DNA of 34,891 nucleotides, taken from contig CAYQXJ010000022.1 of the NCBI GenBank assembly GCA_964421565.1, forward strand, positions 1 through 34,891. Direction: 5' to 3'. Below are positions 7,464-15,656 of the stretch, in pieces. Numbering within the stretch: position 1 is the stretch's first letter; each line of letters begins with the position of its first letter. Under the pieces are notes generated by a model. That model saw only the letters and a program-made list of their open reading frames with translations. It ran no database searches and was not told the origin of the DNA. Source of the stretch: CAYQXJ01 sp964421565. GTDB taxonomy: Bacteria > Planctomycetota > Brocadiia > SM23-32. Both the position numbers and the translations under genes were made by a program.

Positions 7464-10262
7464 TCACGAGTCCGGCGCCTCGTCGACGATGCGCAGGCTG
7501 CCGGCAGGCACGTTCAATGCGAACCGTCCGTCCTGCTGGGGCAATTCCTCACCGCTCAGGGCATCGCGGAAGCTGGAGACACCCCGTGTCTGCACATGCA
7601 CCTCCACGCGGCGCGGCCGGGGGTCGAGCCAGCCCGGATCCATGGCGTATATACGGAAGCGGCCGTCCGCGAGCCGCACGGTATGGAAGAAGACATCGTC
7701 GCCAGTGGGCCGGAAGGGAAGCCCCTTTGCTGCGGAAGCGAAGGAGTCGCGCAACGCCTCGCCCGCCTGCATGCCGCGCATCTTCGGCCCCCCCTCGCGC
7801 CAGATGTCGATGCCGTCGGTGTGCCACCATTCCCGAACGCCGATCACGGAGTCCAGATCCGCCCGGGCCGGGACGATGGCGAACGGGCCGTAGGGCGTGG
7901 CAAATAGCTGGCCGATCTGTCGCTTCTTGCCCAGCAGCACCGCCTGCAGGGCATGGGGGGGCGTCTGCGTCATGCCCCAGAGGGCGGCATTGTGGGGGAT
8001 GACGGCATCATGCAGGGCCGGCTCGTCCTGCCACTGCTGCGGACGATGCAGGTTATGGGCATCGGCCAGCCAGCGCGGGTCGGGCTCGTGGACGGCGATG
8101 CCGACCGAGGACATGCCCGGCATCTGGTGCGGCCCGGGAGTGAAGACAAGCCCCTTGCCGAGCATGTGCAGGAATATCTCGGTGGACTCGCGCCCCATGT
8201 CGCTGAAGGCAAAGCCATCCTTAGTGCTTCGCAGGTGCTTGAAGCGGAACTCGTAGGAACTGCCGCCCAGCAGCGTGTGGGCAACCAGCAGCCGCAGGTA
8301 GGGGTGGCCGTGCTTCGGATACTCCCACTGCCAGTAGCGGTTGAAGCAGAACAAGTCGCCGAGCAGGGTGACCGTGAAGTCCGGCACCAGCCCCGCCTGG
8401 CGCAGGCCGAAGCGCGCAAGGGCGTTGATCTCGGAGGTGCGCGAGTTCGAATCCTCCGTGGCAGGCAGCAGGGCATGGCCCCGTTCGTCGCCGAACAGGG
8501 CGTCGAATGCGTCCGCCATGGCGGGCACGCTCATCCACCAGGCGGCCTTGTTCCGGGTGCTGGCGCGCTTGCCATGGCGGGCGCACAGATCGAGCAGGCG
8601 AGAGAAGTAGTGGCGCAGGTAGCGCGGAGCCGTCTCATGCCCTGAATCCTCCGAGGTGAAGAAGCCCTCCAGGTACTCGGGCGCCGCCTGGAGCATCTCC
8701 TCCGCGGTGTCCAGGTGCAGCAGAGGCGTGCAGCCATGGCCCATGCTCACGAAGAGCGGCACCTGGCTTTCCTCCGCCCAGCGGGCAAGGCCCACACACT
8801 CATCCTTCGTCATCGCCCCCCGCACATTGGCCTGGTTCCACTGCCATTCGGACCATAGTTCTCCGTTCTCATCGAGCACGGGCGTCTCCTCCACCACGCC
8901 GGAGCCGGCGATGTAGCGCAGGTTCTCGTAGGGGAAGCGCTCTCGGTGCCATTCACGATACTCGTGGTAGCGTCGGGCCGACCTCTCGTTCGGGCGCACT
9001 CTCAGGTCGCGCACCACGTAACACTCGTCCCCCGTAGGCGTGCCCTCATAGTCGAGCACCTGCTGTCGCAGGCTCTTGAGGCTTCGTCCCATGCGCAGCG
9101 CACGGCCATGCCGCCCCAGCGATTCGACCTGTTGCACCCAGTCGCCTGCCATATCCACGCGGTAGATGGTATCGTCGCCGTTCGGCGAGCTGCCCAGGTA
9201 CAGCGTCTCGCCGTCGAGGCAGAAGTGGCTGAACCCCACCCGGCCCGTCGCCTCGTCCACCAGTTGCCCTTCGCCGGTGAACAGGCGCACCATGCCACCG
9301 TCAACGACCAGCACGTGCGGCGAAGGTGAGTCCCGCAGATGGTCGATCACCTGGGGCATGGCCCAGCTATAGAACTCCGTGTAGACCTCGCCGCGAAACT
9401 CCCACCGCACGGCATCGGTCAGCCACATCTCCTGGCCGTCGGCGTTGAGCGCCAGCAGGCGATGGTCGACATGGCAGGAGCTGCCCAGCACGATCTCGGG
9501 CCGGCCATCGCCGTTCACGTCCCCCGTGCACATACCCACCGCGTCGAACAGCAGCGCCGGGTTATGCCAGCTTCGCATCCGCGCTGGCACGCTCGGGGTG
9601 ACATGCCAGAGCAGCTCCGGGCTTCCGCCCGTGACCTTGAGCGCCGCCAGGCTCTTGCGCCCGTCCAGATGCACGATCTCCTCATATCCGTCACCATCGA
9701 GGTCGGCCGGGGCGAGGCGCACGGGCAGGTTCCGCGCCGTGTGCGTAGCCACGCAATGCCCCTGAGCGTCCAGCAGGTAGAGTTCCCGCCCTACGCCGCC
9801 AGCGGCGATGCCGGGCTCCAATGCGTCGCTGAACCGCCCGGCCACTGCGTTGTAGAGCGGCAGGGGGGAGTCGAACGTCCACAGCACGTCGCCTGCCGGG
9901 CCGATGGCAATCACCTGCCCGGCCGCCGTGGCAACGATCACCTCGTCGCGACCGTCCCCGTCCAGATCGGCCGCCCGTACGTCGAAGGGGAAAGAGCCGA
10001 GCTGCACCTCCCACCGGTGCGCTTCCGTTTCAGGATCCATGCACCGCACTACGCCTTCATACGTGCCGTAGACGAGCTCTTTCCTTTCGTCGCCCTTCAG
10101 GTCTGCCAGCGCAAGCCGCCAGGCGCTTCCCCTGGCGGTCAGGTAGTCTGCATTGCTCATTGTTCTGCGTCTCATCGAGTCAAAAGGTTGCGCGCCGACG
10201 ACGGCCCCAAATCCGACCGCCGACGATGCTTTGAGGAAGAGCCGGCGGCTCAGTCGTCCCAT
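7464..10262 (-). CDS. Tat-exported FG-GAP/beta-propeller protein, possible polysaccharide lyase or hydrolase
   Basis: A 932-residue protein beginning with a twin-arginine signal (SRRLFLKAS, residues 5-13, then a hydrophobic stretch ending near 24), so it should leave the cytoplasm folded. Residues about 45-400 are a propeller with FG-GAP-type calcium loops: DLDGDGRDEVIVAT, DLDGDGYEEIVHLDG and DVNGDGRPEIVLGS, plus a degenerate first copy (DLKGDERKELVYG). Residues about 400-930 form a domain I cannot assign from motifs, rich in Trp and His, ending in a beta-rich tail. Propeller plus large catalytic-looking C-terminal part at about 940 residues recalls GH150 lambda-carrageenases; this is architecture-based inference only. 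The start overlaps the GH4 gene end by 13 bases; an internal ATG (10160) would lose the Tat signal. Probably acts on a polysaccharide whose products feed the GH4 enzyme. Confidence 0.8.
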   Translation of the reverse strand: MGRLSRRLFLKASSAVGFGAVVGAQPFDSMRRRTMSNADYLTARGSAWRLALADLKGDERKELVYGTYEGVVRCMDPETEAHRWEVQLGSFPFDVRAADLDGDGRDEVIVATAAGQVIAIGPAGDVLWTFDSPLPLYNAVAGRFSDALEPGIAAGGVGRELYLLDAQGHCVATHTARNLPVRLAPADLDGDGYEEIVHLDGRKSLAALKVTGGSPELLWHVTPSVPARMRSWHNPALLFDAVGMCTGDVNGDGRPEIVLGSSCHVDHRLLALNADGQEMWLTDAVRWEFRGEVYTEFYSWAMPQVIDHLRDSPSPHVLVVDGGMVRLFTGEGQLVDEATGRVGFSHFCLDGETLYLGSSPNGDDTIYRVDMAGDWVQQVESLGRHGRALRMGRSLKSLRQQVLDYEGTPTGDECYVVRDLRVRPNERSARRYHEYREWHRERFPYENLRYIAGSGVVEETPVLDENGELWSEWQWNQANVRGAMTKDECVGLARWAEESQVPLFVSMGHGCTPLLHLDTAEEMLQAAPEYLEGFFTSEDSGHETAPRYLRHYFSRLLDLCARHGKRASTRNKAAWWMSVPAMADAFDALFGDERGHALLPATEDSNSRTSEINALARFGLRQAGLVPDFTVTLLGDLFCFNRYWQWEYPKHGHPYLRLLVAHTLLGGSSYEFRFKHLRSTKDGFAFSDMGRESTEIFLHMLGKGLVFTPGPHQMPGMSSVGIAVHEPDPRWLADAHNLHRPQQWQDEPALHDAVIPHNAALWGMTQTPPHALQAVLLGKKRQIGQLFATPYGPFAIVPARADLDSVIGVREWWHTDGIDIWREGGPKMRGMQAGEALRDSFASAAKGLPFRPTGDDVFFHTVRLADGRFRIYAMDPGWLDPRPRRVEVHVQTRGVSSFRDALSGEELPQQDGRFALNVPAGSLRIVDEAPDS

Positions 10263-11566
10263 CGCTGTCGGGCCCCGAGGTAGTCAGCATTTGCACGCCA
10301 CAGCTCGTCGGCGAGTGCCCGGGTCTGTGTTACGGAGGCGCACGAGCCGTCCGCAATGAGGGCCTGCAGGAACTTCGCCCTGTCCATCTCGAGCGCAGCA
10401 TCCACGGCAAGCTCCGTCGTCAGCAGCGCCTTGCCGACGGCTGCCTGTACGAAGGCGGGCACCTCGCCCACCGGCTCCGGCTGAATGCCCTGCCGGCTGA
10501 CCTGTGCGGGGCACTCCACCGATGCCTGTCGCGGCAGGTTTTCGACCTGCCCGCCGTTCGGCACGACCACCGAGTATCGGCCGGCGCCGCTTCCTTCCAG
10601 AGAGCGCAGGATGGAGACGAGTTGTTCGTGTTCGCCGAGCTGTCTGTCGAAGACGGTCTCGTCGAGCGCCGCCTCGCCCCGGGCCTGGGCCGCCATTGCG
10701 GCATAGCCCCTGTCCCCGCCCTCTATCGTGGACTCGAAGGAGAACAGATCAACCCCGAGCTTGCCCTCGGGGTGTAAGCCGTCGCGATGGAACTGGGGGA
10801 AGAACTCCGCCAGGTGTCGGTCGTTCAACACCGACCAGCAGCCGGTCTCTTCGAACAGGGCGCGGCGCAGTGCATTGCCGCGCGGCAGCCCGTCGCGCTC
10901 GATGGCCTGCCGCAGCATCGGCCGTGCATCTTCTCCGTCCGCCTTCATCTGCGTGAAGAAGCAGAGGTGGTTCATCCCCACGGCGGTAAAGGAGCAACGG
11001 TCTTCCTCAACTCCCAGGATCCGAGCCACCTCCCGTTCGCCGCCTCGCACGCCGTGGCACAGGCCCACCAGCTCAACCTGGGTGGCCCGGGTGACAGCGC
11101 GGCAGATGGCGGCCATCGGATTGGCGTAGTTGAACATGCGGGCGCCGGGCGCCAGTTCGAGGGCATCCCGTGCAATGGCGACCATGGCCGGTATCTGGCG
11201 CAGGGCCCGTGATATGCCCCCCGGCATGATGGTGTCGCCCACAGGCTGATAGATGCCGTGCTGCCGGGGGATGAACACGTCCCTTTCCCACGCACGCCGC
11301 CCGCCCACGGCGATAGTGGTGACGACGTAATCGGCGCCGGGCAGCGCCTGCCGACGCTCCACCGTACGACTCAATGCCACGGATGCCTGTCGCGCTGCGA
11401 CCATGCGTGCCGCCAGCCCGTAGGCCACGTCCAGGGCGGCGGGGTCGATGTCCACCAGGGCAAGCTCCCACTCGCCTCCGTCCAGGATCAGGTCCGCCAC
11501 CAGCCCCCGCGTGAACACGGCGCTGCCGGCCCCGATCAGCACTACCTTGCGCGCCTTCTTCGTCAT
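10250..11566 (-). CDS. Glycoside hydrolase family 4 (NAD- and metal-dependent)
   Basis: GH4 enzymes cleave glycosides by an NAD-assisted redox elimination with Mn or a similar metal, and act in the cytoplasm. Seen in 438 residues: a Rossmann nucleotide motif GAGSAVFTRG (12-21), LVDID (37-41) at the end of strand 2, NYANPM (146-151), the metal-ligand Cys170 in GLCHG, and His200 in GMNHL as the second metal ligand. The C-H-G motif at 170-172 is a subgroup marker; in GH4 the residue after C-H varies with specificity, and a Gly there has been linked with uronate-acting members, so an alpha-glucuronidase or galacturonidase-like activity is possible but not shown. First gene of the operon with the propeller, UroD-like and perhaps hemW genes. 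A weak promoter (TTGACG, 17, CAGGAT) lies at 11599-11627. Confidence 0.9.
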   Translation of the reverse strand: MTKKARKVVLIGAGSAVFTRGLVADLILDGGEWELALVDIDPAALDVAYGLAARMVAARQASVALSRTVERRQALPGADYVVTTIAVGGRRAWERDVFIPRQHGIYQPVGDTIMPGGISRALRQIPAMVAIARDALELAPGARMFNYANPMAAICRAVTRATQVELVGLCHGVRGGEREVARILGVEEDRCSFTAVGMNHLCFFTQMKADGEDARPMLRQAIERDGLPRGNALRRALFEETGCWSVLNDRHLAEFFPQFHRDGLHPEGKLGVDLFSFESTIEGGDRGYAAMAAQARGEAALDETVFDRQLGEHEQLVSILRSLEGSGAGRYSVVVPNGGQVENLPRQASVECPAQVSRQGIQPEPVGEVPAFVQAAVGKALLTTELAVDAALEMDRAKFLQALIADGSCASVTQTRALADELWRANADYLGARQRWDD

Positions 11567-11598
11567 GCCGGGTTGCCTTTCCGTTCAAGACGGCGCGT

Positions 11599-11627
11599 AT
11601 CCTGGCGGAGTAGCCCCCCCGCGTCAA
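11599..11627 (-). promoter_or_regulatory. Weak candidate promoter for the GH4 operon
   Basis: Minus strand TTGACG (5 of 6), a 17-base spacer, CAGGAT (3 of 6). The -35 is good and the position suits GH4 at 11566, but the -10 is poor; an activator may be needed or the call may be wrong. Confidence 0.3.
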
Positions 11628-11706
11628 GGCCCGGCCCGACACAGTCGCGGCGGCCCTTCCGGCTGTTGCATGTCAGGGACGTCGGTTGCCTGGGCTCTGC
11701 GCCGCG

Positions 11707-11735
11707 TTGAAGGCCGAGCGCTGTCGGGATATTCT
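11707..11735 (+). promoter_or_regulatory. Candidate promoter near the start of the sigma-factor operon
   Basis: TTGAAG, a 17-base spacer, TATTCT (4 of 6 each). Transcription would begin near 11742, so the mRNA would start almost at the ATG at 11743, implying a leaderless message. If the promoter is false, the ATG at 11737 with a weak GGGA site is the alternative. Confidence 0.3.
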
Positions 11736-11736
11736 G

Positions 11737-12474
11737 ATGCCGATGGACAGAGAACTGCTTTGGGTACTGGTGCTTGCCCCCGCGTTGATGCTCAGCGCGT
11801 CGCTGCTGGTGCTGCTTCTGCTGAAGACCCCGCGTCGCCTGGGCAGACAGCGCTCGGAGCGCATGCGCCGACTCGCCCGGCAACTGGGCATGCGATACTA
11901 CGGCACCCCGGGCCCCCGCGCCCTGCAGGCGCTGCCCGTGTGTGCACTGCTGTCTCGGGGGCACCGGCGCGAAGTGACTAACCTCATCTCCGACGGGGCG
12001 CAGCCGCCGGGGTTGATCGTGTTCGACTACGAGTTGACCGGCCAGGAGCGCGACCGGGAGGGCACCTTCTCCGGCGCGCTCTACCTGGTATGTGCGGCCC
12101 ACCTGCCGGGCCGCACGGACCTGCCGGGCGCGCGCATATGCCGCCTGGATTGGTTCGGTGGGCCCGTGGGGGTCCCTGGCCTCTATCCTCTGGAGTTCGA
12201 TGACGATCCCGACTTCGCCGCGCAGTACCGGCTGGCCGGCGCAGAGGCGGGACGCATGCGTCAGCTCCTGACGCCTCGCGTCCGTGCGTCCCTGCGGGAC
12301 TACCAGATGCGGGGGCCGCGCCCGATCGTCGAGCTGACCTGCGAATGGCTACTGGTCTATGTCGAGTCGCCCCCAGGGGAGCGCGCGCTCGTGCGCCACG
12401 GGGCGCACCTGGTCGGCTATGCGCTCAGGCTGGCCCGGGCTCTCGGCTCTAAGTGTGGGGAACCCGCCGCATGA
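11737..12474 (+). CDS. Unrecognised single-pass membrane protein upstream of an ECF sigma factor
   Basis: A 245-residue protein (239 if the ATG at 11743 is used). Seen: one N-terminal membrane helix (about residues 8-30, LVLAPALMLSASLLVLLLL-like), a basic juxtamembrane segment with many Arg, then a soluble domain of alternating strands and helices ending in an LVYVESPPGERA strand and an Arg/Ala helix. The inner/outer charge distribution suggests the bulk is cytoplasmic. The second half resembles the DUF3137-like or other small membrane-associated families only in general shape, and I do not assign it. Its stop overlaps the sigma factor start by four bases (ATGA), so it is translationally coupled to the sigma factor and may take part in the same signalling unit. 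Confidence 0.75.
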   Translation: MPMDRELLWVLVLAPALMLSASLLVLLLLKTPRRLGRQRSERMRRLARQLGMRYYGTPGPRALQALPVCALLSRGHRREVTNLISDGAQPPGLIVFDYELTGQERDREGTFSGALYLVCAAHLPGRTDLPGARICRLDWFGGPVGVPGLYPLEFDDDPDFAAQYRLAGAEAGRMRQLLTPRVRASLRDYQMRGPRPIVELTCEWLLVYVESPPGERALVRHGAHLVGYALRLARALGSKCGEPAA

Positions 12475-12998
12475 CGGATGAGGAGCTGATGCAGCGCGCG
12501 GGCGAGGGCGATATGGACGCCTTCGAGGAACTGGTGCGTCGGTACCAGCAGTCCGCCCTGAACACCGCATATCGTTTCCTCGGCGACCGCCTGCTCTCGG
12601 AGGACATCGCCCAGGATGCCTTCCTGAAGATACTTGAGGCCGCTGCCCGCTACGAGCCGACCGCGAAGTTCAGCACCTACCTTTACACGGTCGTATGGCG
12701 CCTATGCATTGATACCTACCGCAGGAGCGCTCCCGGCAGACTCGAAGGCAGGCCCCCCCAGCCCGCCGAAGAACCCGGCCCGCCGGCCCGCATGATGCGC
12801 GGAGAAAGGGCGACACACGTGCGCCGGGCGGTGGACGAACTGCCCCCCAGACAGCGCATGGCCGTGGTGCTGAAGTACTTCGAGGACCTGAGCTATGAGC
12901 AGATCGCCGAGGTGATGGGCTGCACCACGAGCGCCGTCGACGCGCTGCTCTCCAGAGGCCGTAACGCCTTGCGGGAGCGCCTCGGCGACCTGGAGTAA
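12471..12998 (+). CDS. ECF-type RNA polymerase sigma factor
   Basis: A 175-residue sigma-70 family protein of the extracytoplasmic-function class. Region 2 spans about residues 10-75 (DAFEELVRRYQQSALNTAYR, then LSEDIAQDAFLKILE, and a FSTYLYTVVWRLCIDTYRR -10-recognition helix). After a Pro-rich linker comes region 4 (about 115-170: ELPPRQRMAVVLKYFEDLS, YEQIAEVMGC, SAVDALLSRGRNALRERL). I choose ATG 12471 because it overlaps the upstream stop and precedes the conserved region; an ATG at 12453 would add only six unrelated residues. It is followed by a zinc-finger anti-sigma factor, so it should be held inactive at the membrane until an envelope signal arrives. Likely regulator of this operon. Confidence 0.95.
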   Translation: MTDEELMQRAGEGDMDAFEELVRRYQQSALNTAYRFLGDRLLSEDIAQDAFLKILEAAARYEPTAKFSTYLYTVVWRLCIDTYRRSAPGRLEGRPPQPAEEPGPPARMMRGERATHVRRAVDELPPRQRMAVVLKYFEDLSYEQIAEVMGCTTSAVDALLSRGRNALRERLGDLE

Positions 12999-13087
12999 CG
13001 CCCGCCAAGGAGTGAAACATCATCCGTGCGAAATAAGCAGCGAAGGATTCGCCGCCCGCGTTCGTTCAAATGTGTGGAGGAGATGAA

Positions 13088-13576
13088 GTGAACTGCGAGA
13101 CCACCAGCCGAAAACTGAGCGCCTACCTGGACGACGAGCTGCCCCCTCCAGAGCGTCAAGCAGTGGAGCAGCACCTGGCAGACTGCCCCTTGTGTCGGCG
13201 GCAGTTGGCCGGGTTGCGCGCTCTGGCAGGGCCGCTGGCGCAACTGGAAGGGACGGCGCCGCCGGCAGACTTCGCCCGGCGCGTGCGTCGCCTGGCGCAG
13301 AGGCGCCGCCCCGCCGAGCAGCAGCGCTCCGTGCGCCTCACCTGGTTCCAGCGCGCGGAGCCCGTCCTCGTTCGCGCAGCGGCCGCATTGCTGGCCGTCG
13401 CTGGCCTCTGGCTCGGCACCAGCATGGCCCGGACGACGGCTTCTACGGGTTCTGCCTATGGCCGGAGCGATGATCTGGCCTACGAGCTGGAGACGCTGTC
13501 GGCGGCTCCGCCTGGTTCGCTGGCCGACGCCTATATGGCCGTGCTGGAGCAGACCAACGGTGGGAGCGAGGGATAA
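13088..13576 (+). CDS. Zinc-finger (zf-HC2) membrane anti-sigma factor
   Basis: A 162-residue anti-sigma factor. The N-terminal ZAS-type module shows Cys3, His29, Cys33 and Cys36 (HLADCPLC), the C-x25-H-x3-C-x2-C arrangement that binds zinc and clamps the sigma factor. The segment LSAYLDDELPPPERQAVEQH is the usual sequence between ligands. A membrane helix lies at about residues 100-119, leaving about 40 residues outside the membrane as the sensing part. I choose the GTG at 13088, six bases after GGAGGAG, because the ATG at 13070 lies upstream of that site. Next to the sigma factor and just before the periplasmic LTxxQ protein, whose start overlaps this stop (TAATG), so signal, anti-sigma and sigma genes are linked. 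Confidence 0.93.
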   Translation: MNCETTSRKLSAYLDDELPPPERQAVEQHLADCPLCRRQLAGLRALAGPLAQLEGTAPPADFARRVRRLAQRRRPAEQQRSVRLTWFQRAEPVLVRAAAALLAVAGLWLGTSMARTTASTGSAYGRSDDLAYELETLSAAPPGSLADAYMAVLEQTNGGSEG

Positions 13577-14127
13577 TGAACAAGATACTGGCACTGGCAC
13601 TCGTCTTCTCGCTCGCGTTCAACATCGCCTTCGTGGGCATCTGGGCGTACAGCCGCACCCTGCCCTTCCAGGCCGAACCCGAACCGACCACGTTGACGCC
13701 GGCGCTGCTGAACGAGCTGCGTCTCACCCAGCCCCAGCGCGCAAACCTGCAGCGCCAGCGTGAGCGACTGCGCGAAGAGCTGACGGAGGCCCGAGAAGAG
13801 CTGGCCCACAGGCGTGAAGAATTGTTCAACCTGCTGGAAAACCAACCCCAGAACGGTGAGGCCATTCACCGGGCGCGCCAGAGGGTCGACGAGGCGCAGG
13901 AACGCCTGCAGCGCATGGTGGTGGACCACATGCGCGAGTTGCGGACGGTTCTAACACCCGAGCAACACCGCAGGTTGATGCAGATGGTTCGCGAGTACTC
14001 CGAGCGGCGCGGCCGGGCGCACATGGCACCCCGGCCGGGCCGCGGACAGCACATGCGTCGCCGAATGCCCGCGCCGGAGGCGCCCCGCGACGGGCACAGC
14101 GTGCATGGTGTGCCACGCCAGCCTTGA
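13576..14127 (+). CDS. Spy/CpxP/ZraP-like periplasmic LTxxQ-type protein
   Basis: A 183-residue protein with an N-terminal membrane anchor or uncleaved signal (about residues 5-25), then a long helical region with an LTQPQRANLQRQRERLREEL stretch and a second LTPEQHRRLMQ motif: the LTxxQ repeats characterise Spy/CpxP/ZraP-type periplasmic chaperones and metal sensors. The tail (about 145-183) is His/Met/Arg/Pro-rich. Members of this broad group bind misfolded envelope proteins or metals and often lie in sigma or two-component operons. In this operon it probably is the periplasmic partner of the anti-sigma factor. Metal-binding by the His/Met-rich tail is possible but not demonstrated. Its ATG overlaps the anti-sigma stop by one base. 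Confidence 0.85.
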   Translation: MNKILALALVFSLAFNIAFVGIWAYSRTLPFQAEPEPTTLTPALLNELRLTQPQRANLQRQRERLREELTEAREELAHRREELFNLLENQPQNGEAIHRARQRVDEAQERLQRMVVDHMRELRTVLTPEQHRRLMQMVREYSERRGRAHMAPRPGRGQHMRRRMPAPEAPRDGHSVHGVPRQP

Positions 14128-14149
14128 ACTCAACTGAGGAGGTAGGAGG

Positions 14150-14737
14150 ATGAATGCAAGAGTAATCCTTACAGGTATGATCGGTGCGGCCCTCGCCGTT
14201 GGGGGGCTGGCCGCGGCTCCGCCGCCCGGAGCGCGCCGCGCGTCCGGGCCCGAGCCCCAGGCGCCGCGTGGTATGCAGTGGCGCAGGGCTCCGCAGGCGG
14301 CGCGTCGGGCCATGGCTCAGCGCCAGGGACGTGCCTTGCCGCGCGGCCACGCTCAGCGACACGCCGGCCGATGGGCGGCCCCGCAGCAGCCGCACCGGTG
14401 GGGACCGGCCGTCCGACACCCCGCCGCAGCACGGCGACAGTCGCGTGACCGAGGGCGAATCCCCGACTTCGCCGCCCGGTGGCGTGCGCAGGCTCAGCGC
14501 AGGGGCCTCGGCGCGGCAAGGTTCGGTCGTTTGCAGCGCGGCCCTGGCGGGCGGCTATGGCAGCAGGTCCGCTGGCGTGCGTTGCAGCGGGCGCGCCGCC
14601 GATCCGGCCTCGCCGGACAACCCTCGCCCCGTCAGCGCCAGCACCGGCCCCACGGCGCGGGCAGGCCGCAGTCCGGCCCGGCGCAGCGGCAAGGAAGGGG
14701 CGCACCGCAGCAGCGTGCCCCGTGGATGCTCTGGTAG
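14150..14737 (+). CDS. Secreted Arg/Gln-rich basic protein without lysine
   Basis: A 195-residue protein with a clear signal peptide (about residues 1-23, ending GLAAA) behind a very strong site, AGGAGGTAGGAGG, immediately before ATG. The mature part is low-complexity: Arg, Gln, Ala, Pro, Gly and Trp dominate, I count only three acidic residues and no lysine, and RW pairs recur. No conserved domain is visible. Overlapping frames of similar length exist on the same strand (from 14184 and 14479), but only this one has a ribosome site and signal peptide. It may be a periplasmic basic protein that binds nucleic acid, lipids or acidic polymers; it may also be intrinsically disordered. Function unknown; lies in the ECF operon and so is likely induced with it. 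Confidence 0.75.
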   Translation: MNARVILTGMIGAALAVGGLAAAPPPGARRASGPEPQAPRGMQWRRAPQAARRAMAQRQGRALPRGHAQRHAGRWAAPQQPHRWGPAVRHPAAARRQSRDRGRIPDFAARWRAQAQRRGLGAARFGRLQRGPGGRLWQQVRWRALQRARRRSGLAGQPSPRQRQHRPHGAGRPQSGPAQRQGRGAPQQRAPWMLW

Positions 14738-14773
14738 CGAATAAGAGAACACACCAACAAGGAGGAAAGACCG

Positions 14774-15628
14774 ATGAAAGCGAAATGGACGGTCACGATG
14801 GCGATCGCCGCACTGGCCCTGGCCGTGACGGGCGGACTCGCGCTCGCTCAGCGGCGCGATATGCCGATGAGGCCCGGCGGCATGGGGCCCGGCATGCAGC
14901 ATCCCGGAACGGGCCCCCGGCAGGGCGCCGACCCCGGCGCCGGACTCGGATGGCTGATGGCGGAAGCGGATGAGGTGGAGGTGACCGATACCGACGACGG
15001 GGTGCGGGTGAATGTCGTCGTTCGGGACCCCGCAACCCGCGAACGCATCCAGAACCGCGTCAGGCGCGCCGTTGATGGGCTGAACGTCATGGCGGAGCAT
15101 GCCGCCGAACGCGGCGCACCCGCCCCGCAGATGATGCAGGGAGTGATGCCCCTGCTGATCAGTGGCCAGATCGTGCTCGGCGCGCGAAGCACCGATGACG
15201 GCGTATCGGTGACCTTCAGCTCCGAGAATCCCCAGATCGTCCGGCGCCTGCAGCAAGCTCTGCCCCAACTGGCTGAGCGAGTTCGCCAGCGCGGGGGGAA
15301 CGAACAGGACGACCGGACGCCAGCCATGCAGCACGCGCGCGAGGCCATGGAACTGCTGGCCCAGGACTCGGTGGACATCGAGGTGGACCAGGTTGCAGGC
15401 GGCATCAGCGTCAGCATCACCTCCACCGATCCCGAAGTGGCTAAGGCGATTCAGAAGGACCTGACCGCATACTTCAACCACGCCAAACAGCGTGCCCGCA
15501 TGATGCAGCGCATGCAGGAACGTATGCGCGAGCGCGAAGGCGGGCGCGGCAGGCAGGAGGGCCGGGGCCGCATGTGGCAGCAGGGACGGCCGATGCAGTC
15601 CCCACACCAGGGCCCGCGGCACTGGTAA
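14774..15628 (+). CDS. Secreted Met-rich protein with three internal repeats
   Basis: A 284-residue protein with a signal peptide (about 1-25, ALALA then QRR) behind AAGGAGGAAAG. Residues 26-60 are Met/Gly/Pro/Arg-rich (RRDMPMRPGGMGPGMQ), and 245-284 is a Met/Gln/Arg/Gly-rich tail (MMQRMQERM). Between them, three copies of a strand-turn-strand-helix unit are seen: about 66-100 (VTDTDDGVRVNVVVRDP), 132-163 (RSTDDGVSVTFSSENP) and 199-234 (DQVAGGISVSITSTDP). Each pairs a [TD]-D-G-V/I-x-V turn with a D/N-P then helix. I do not recognise the family. Met-rich ends suggest binding of Cu(I)/Ag(I) or hydrophobic ligands, by analogy only. Last gene of the ECF operon, just before a strong hairpin. Confidence 0.85.
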   Translation: MKAKWTVTMAIAALALAVTGGLALAQRRDMPMRPGGMGPGMQHPGTGPRQGADPGAGLGWLMAEADEVEVTDTDDGVRVNVVVRDPATRERIQNRVRRAVDGLNVMAEHAAERGAPAPQMMQGVMPLLISGQIVLGARSTDDGVSVTFSSENPQIVRRLQQALPQLAERVRQRGGNEQDDRTPAMQHAREAMELLAQDSVDIEVDQVAGGISVSITSTDPEVAKAIQKDLTAYFNHAKQRARMMQRMQERMREREGGRGRQEGRGRMWQQGRPMQSPHQGPRHW

Positions 15629-15656
15629 GGTGCACCGCCTGACATAGATGTACAGA

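Noticed and set aside
13026..13091. 21-residue basic frame (GTG start) just upstream of and overlapping the anti-sigma gene
   Set aside because: A leader peptide is possible, but AAGGAG lies 15 bases away and there is no further support, so it is not listed as a gene.
14479..14973. Alternative plus-strand frame over the Arg-rich gene end
   Set aside because: No ribosome site or signal peptide; it would overlap the strong start at 14774.
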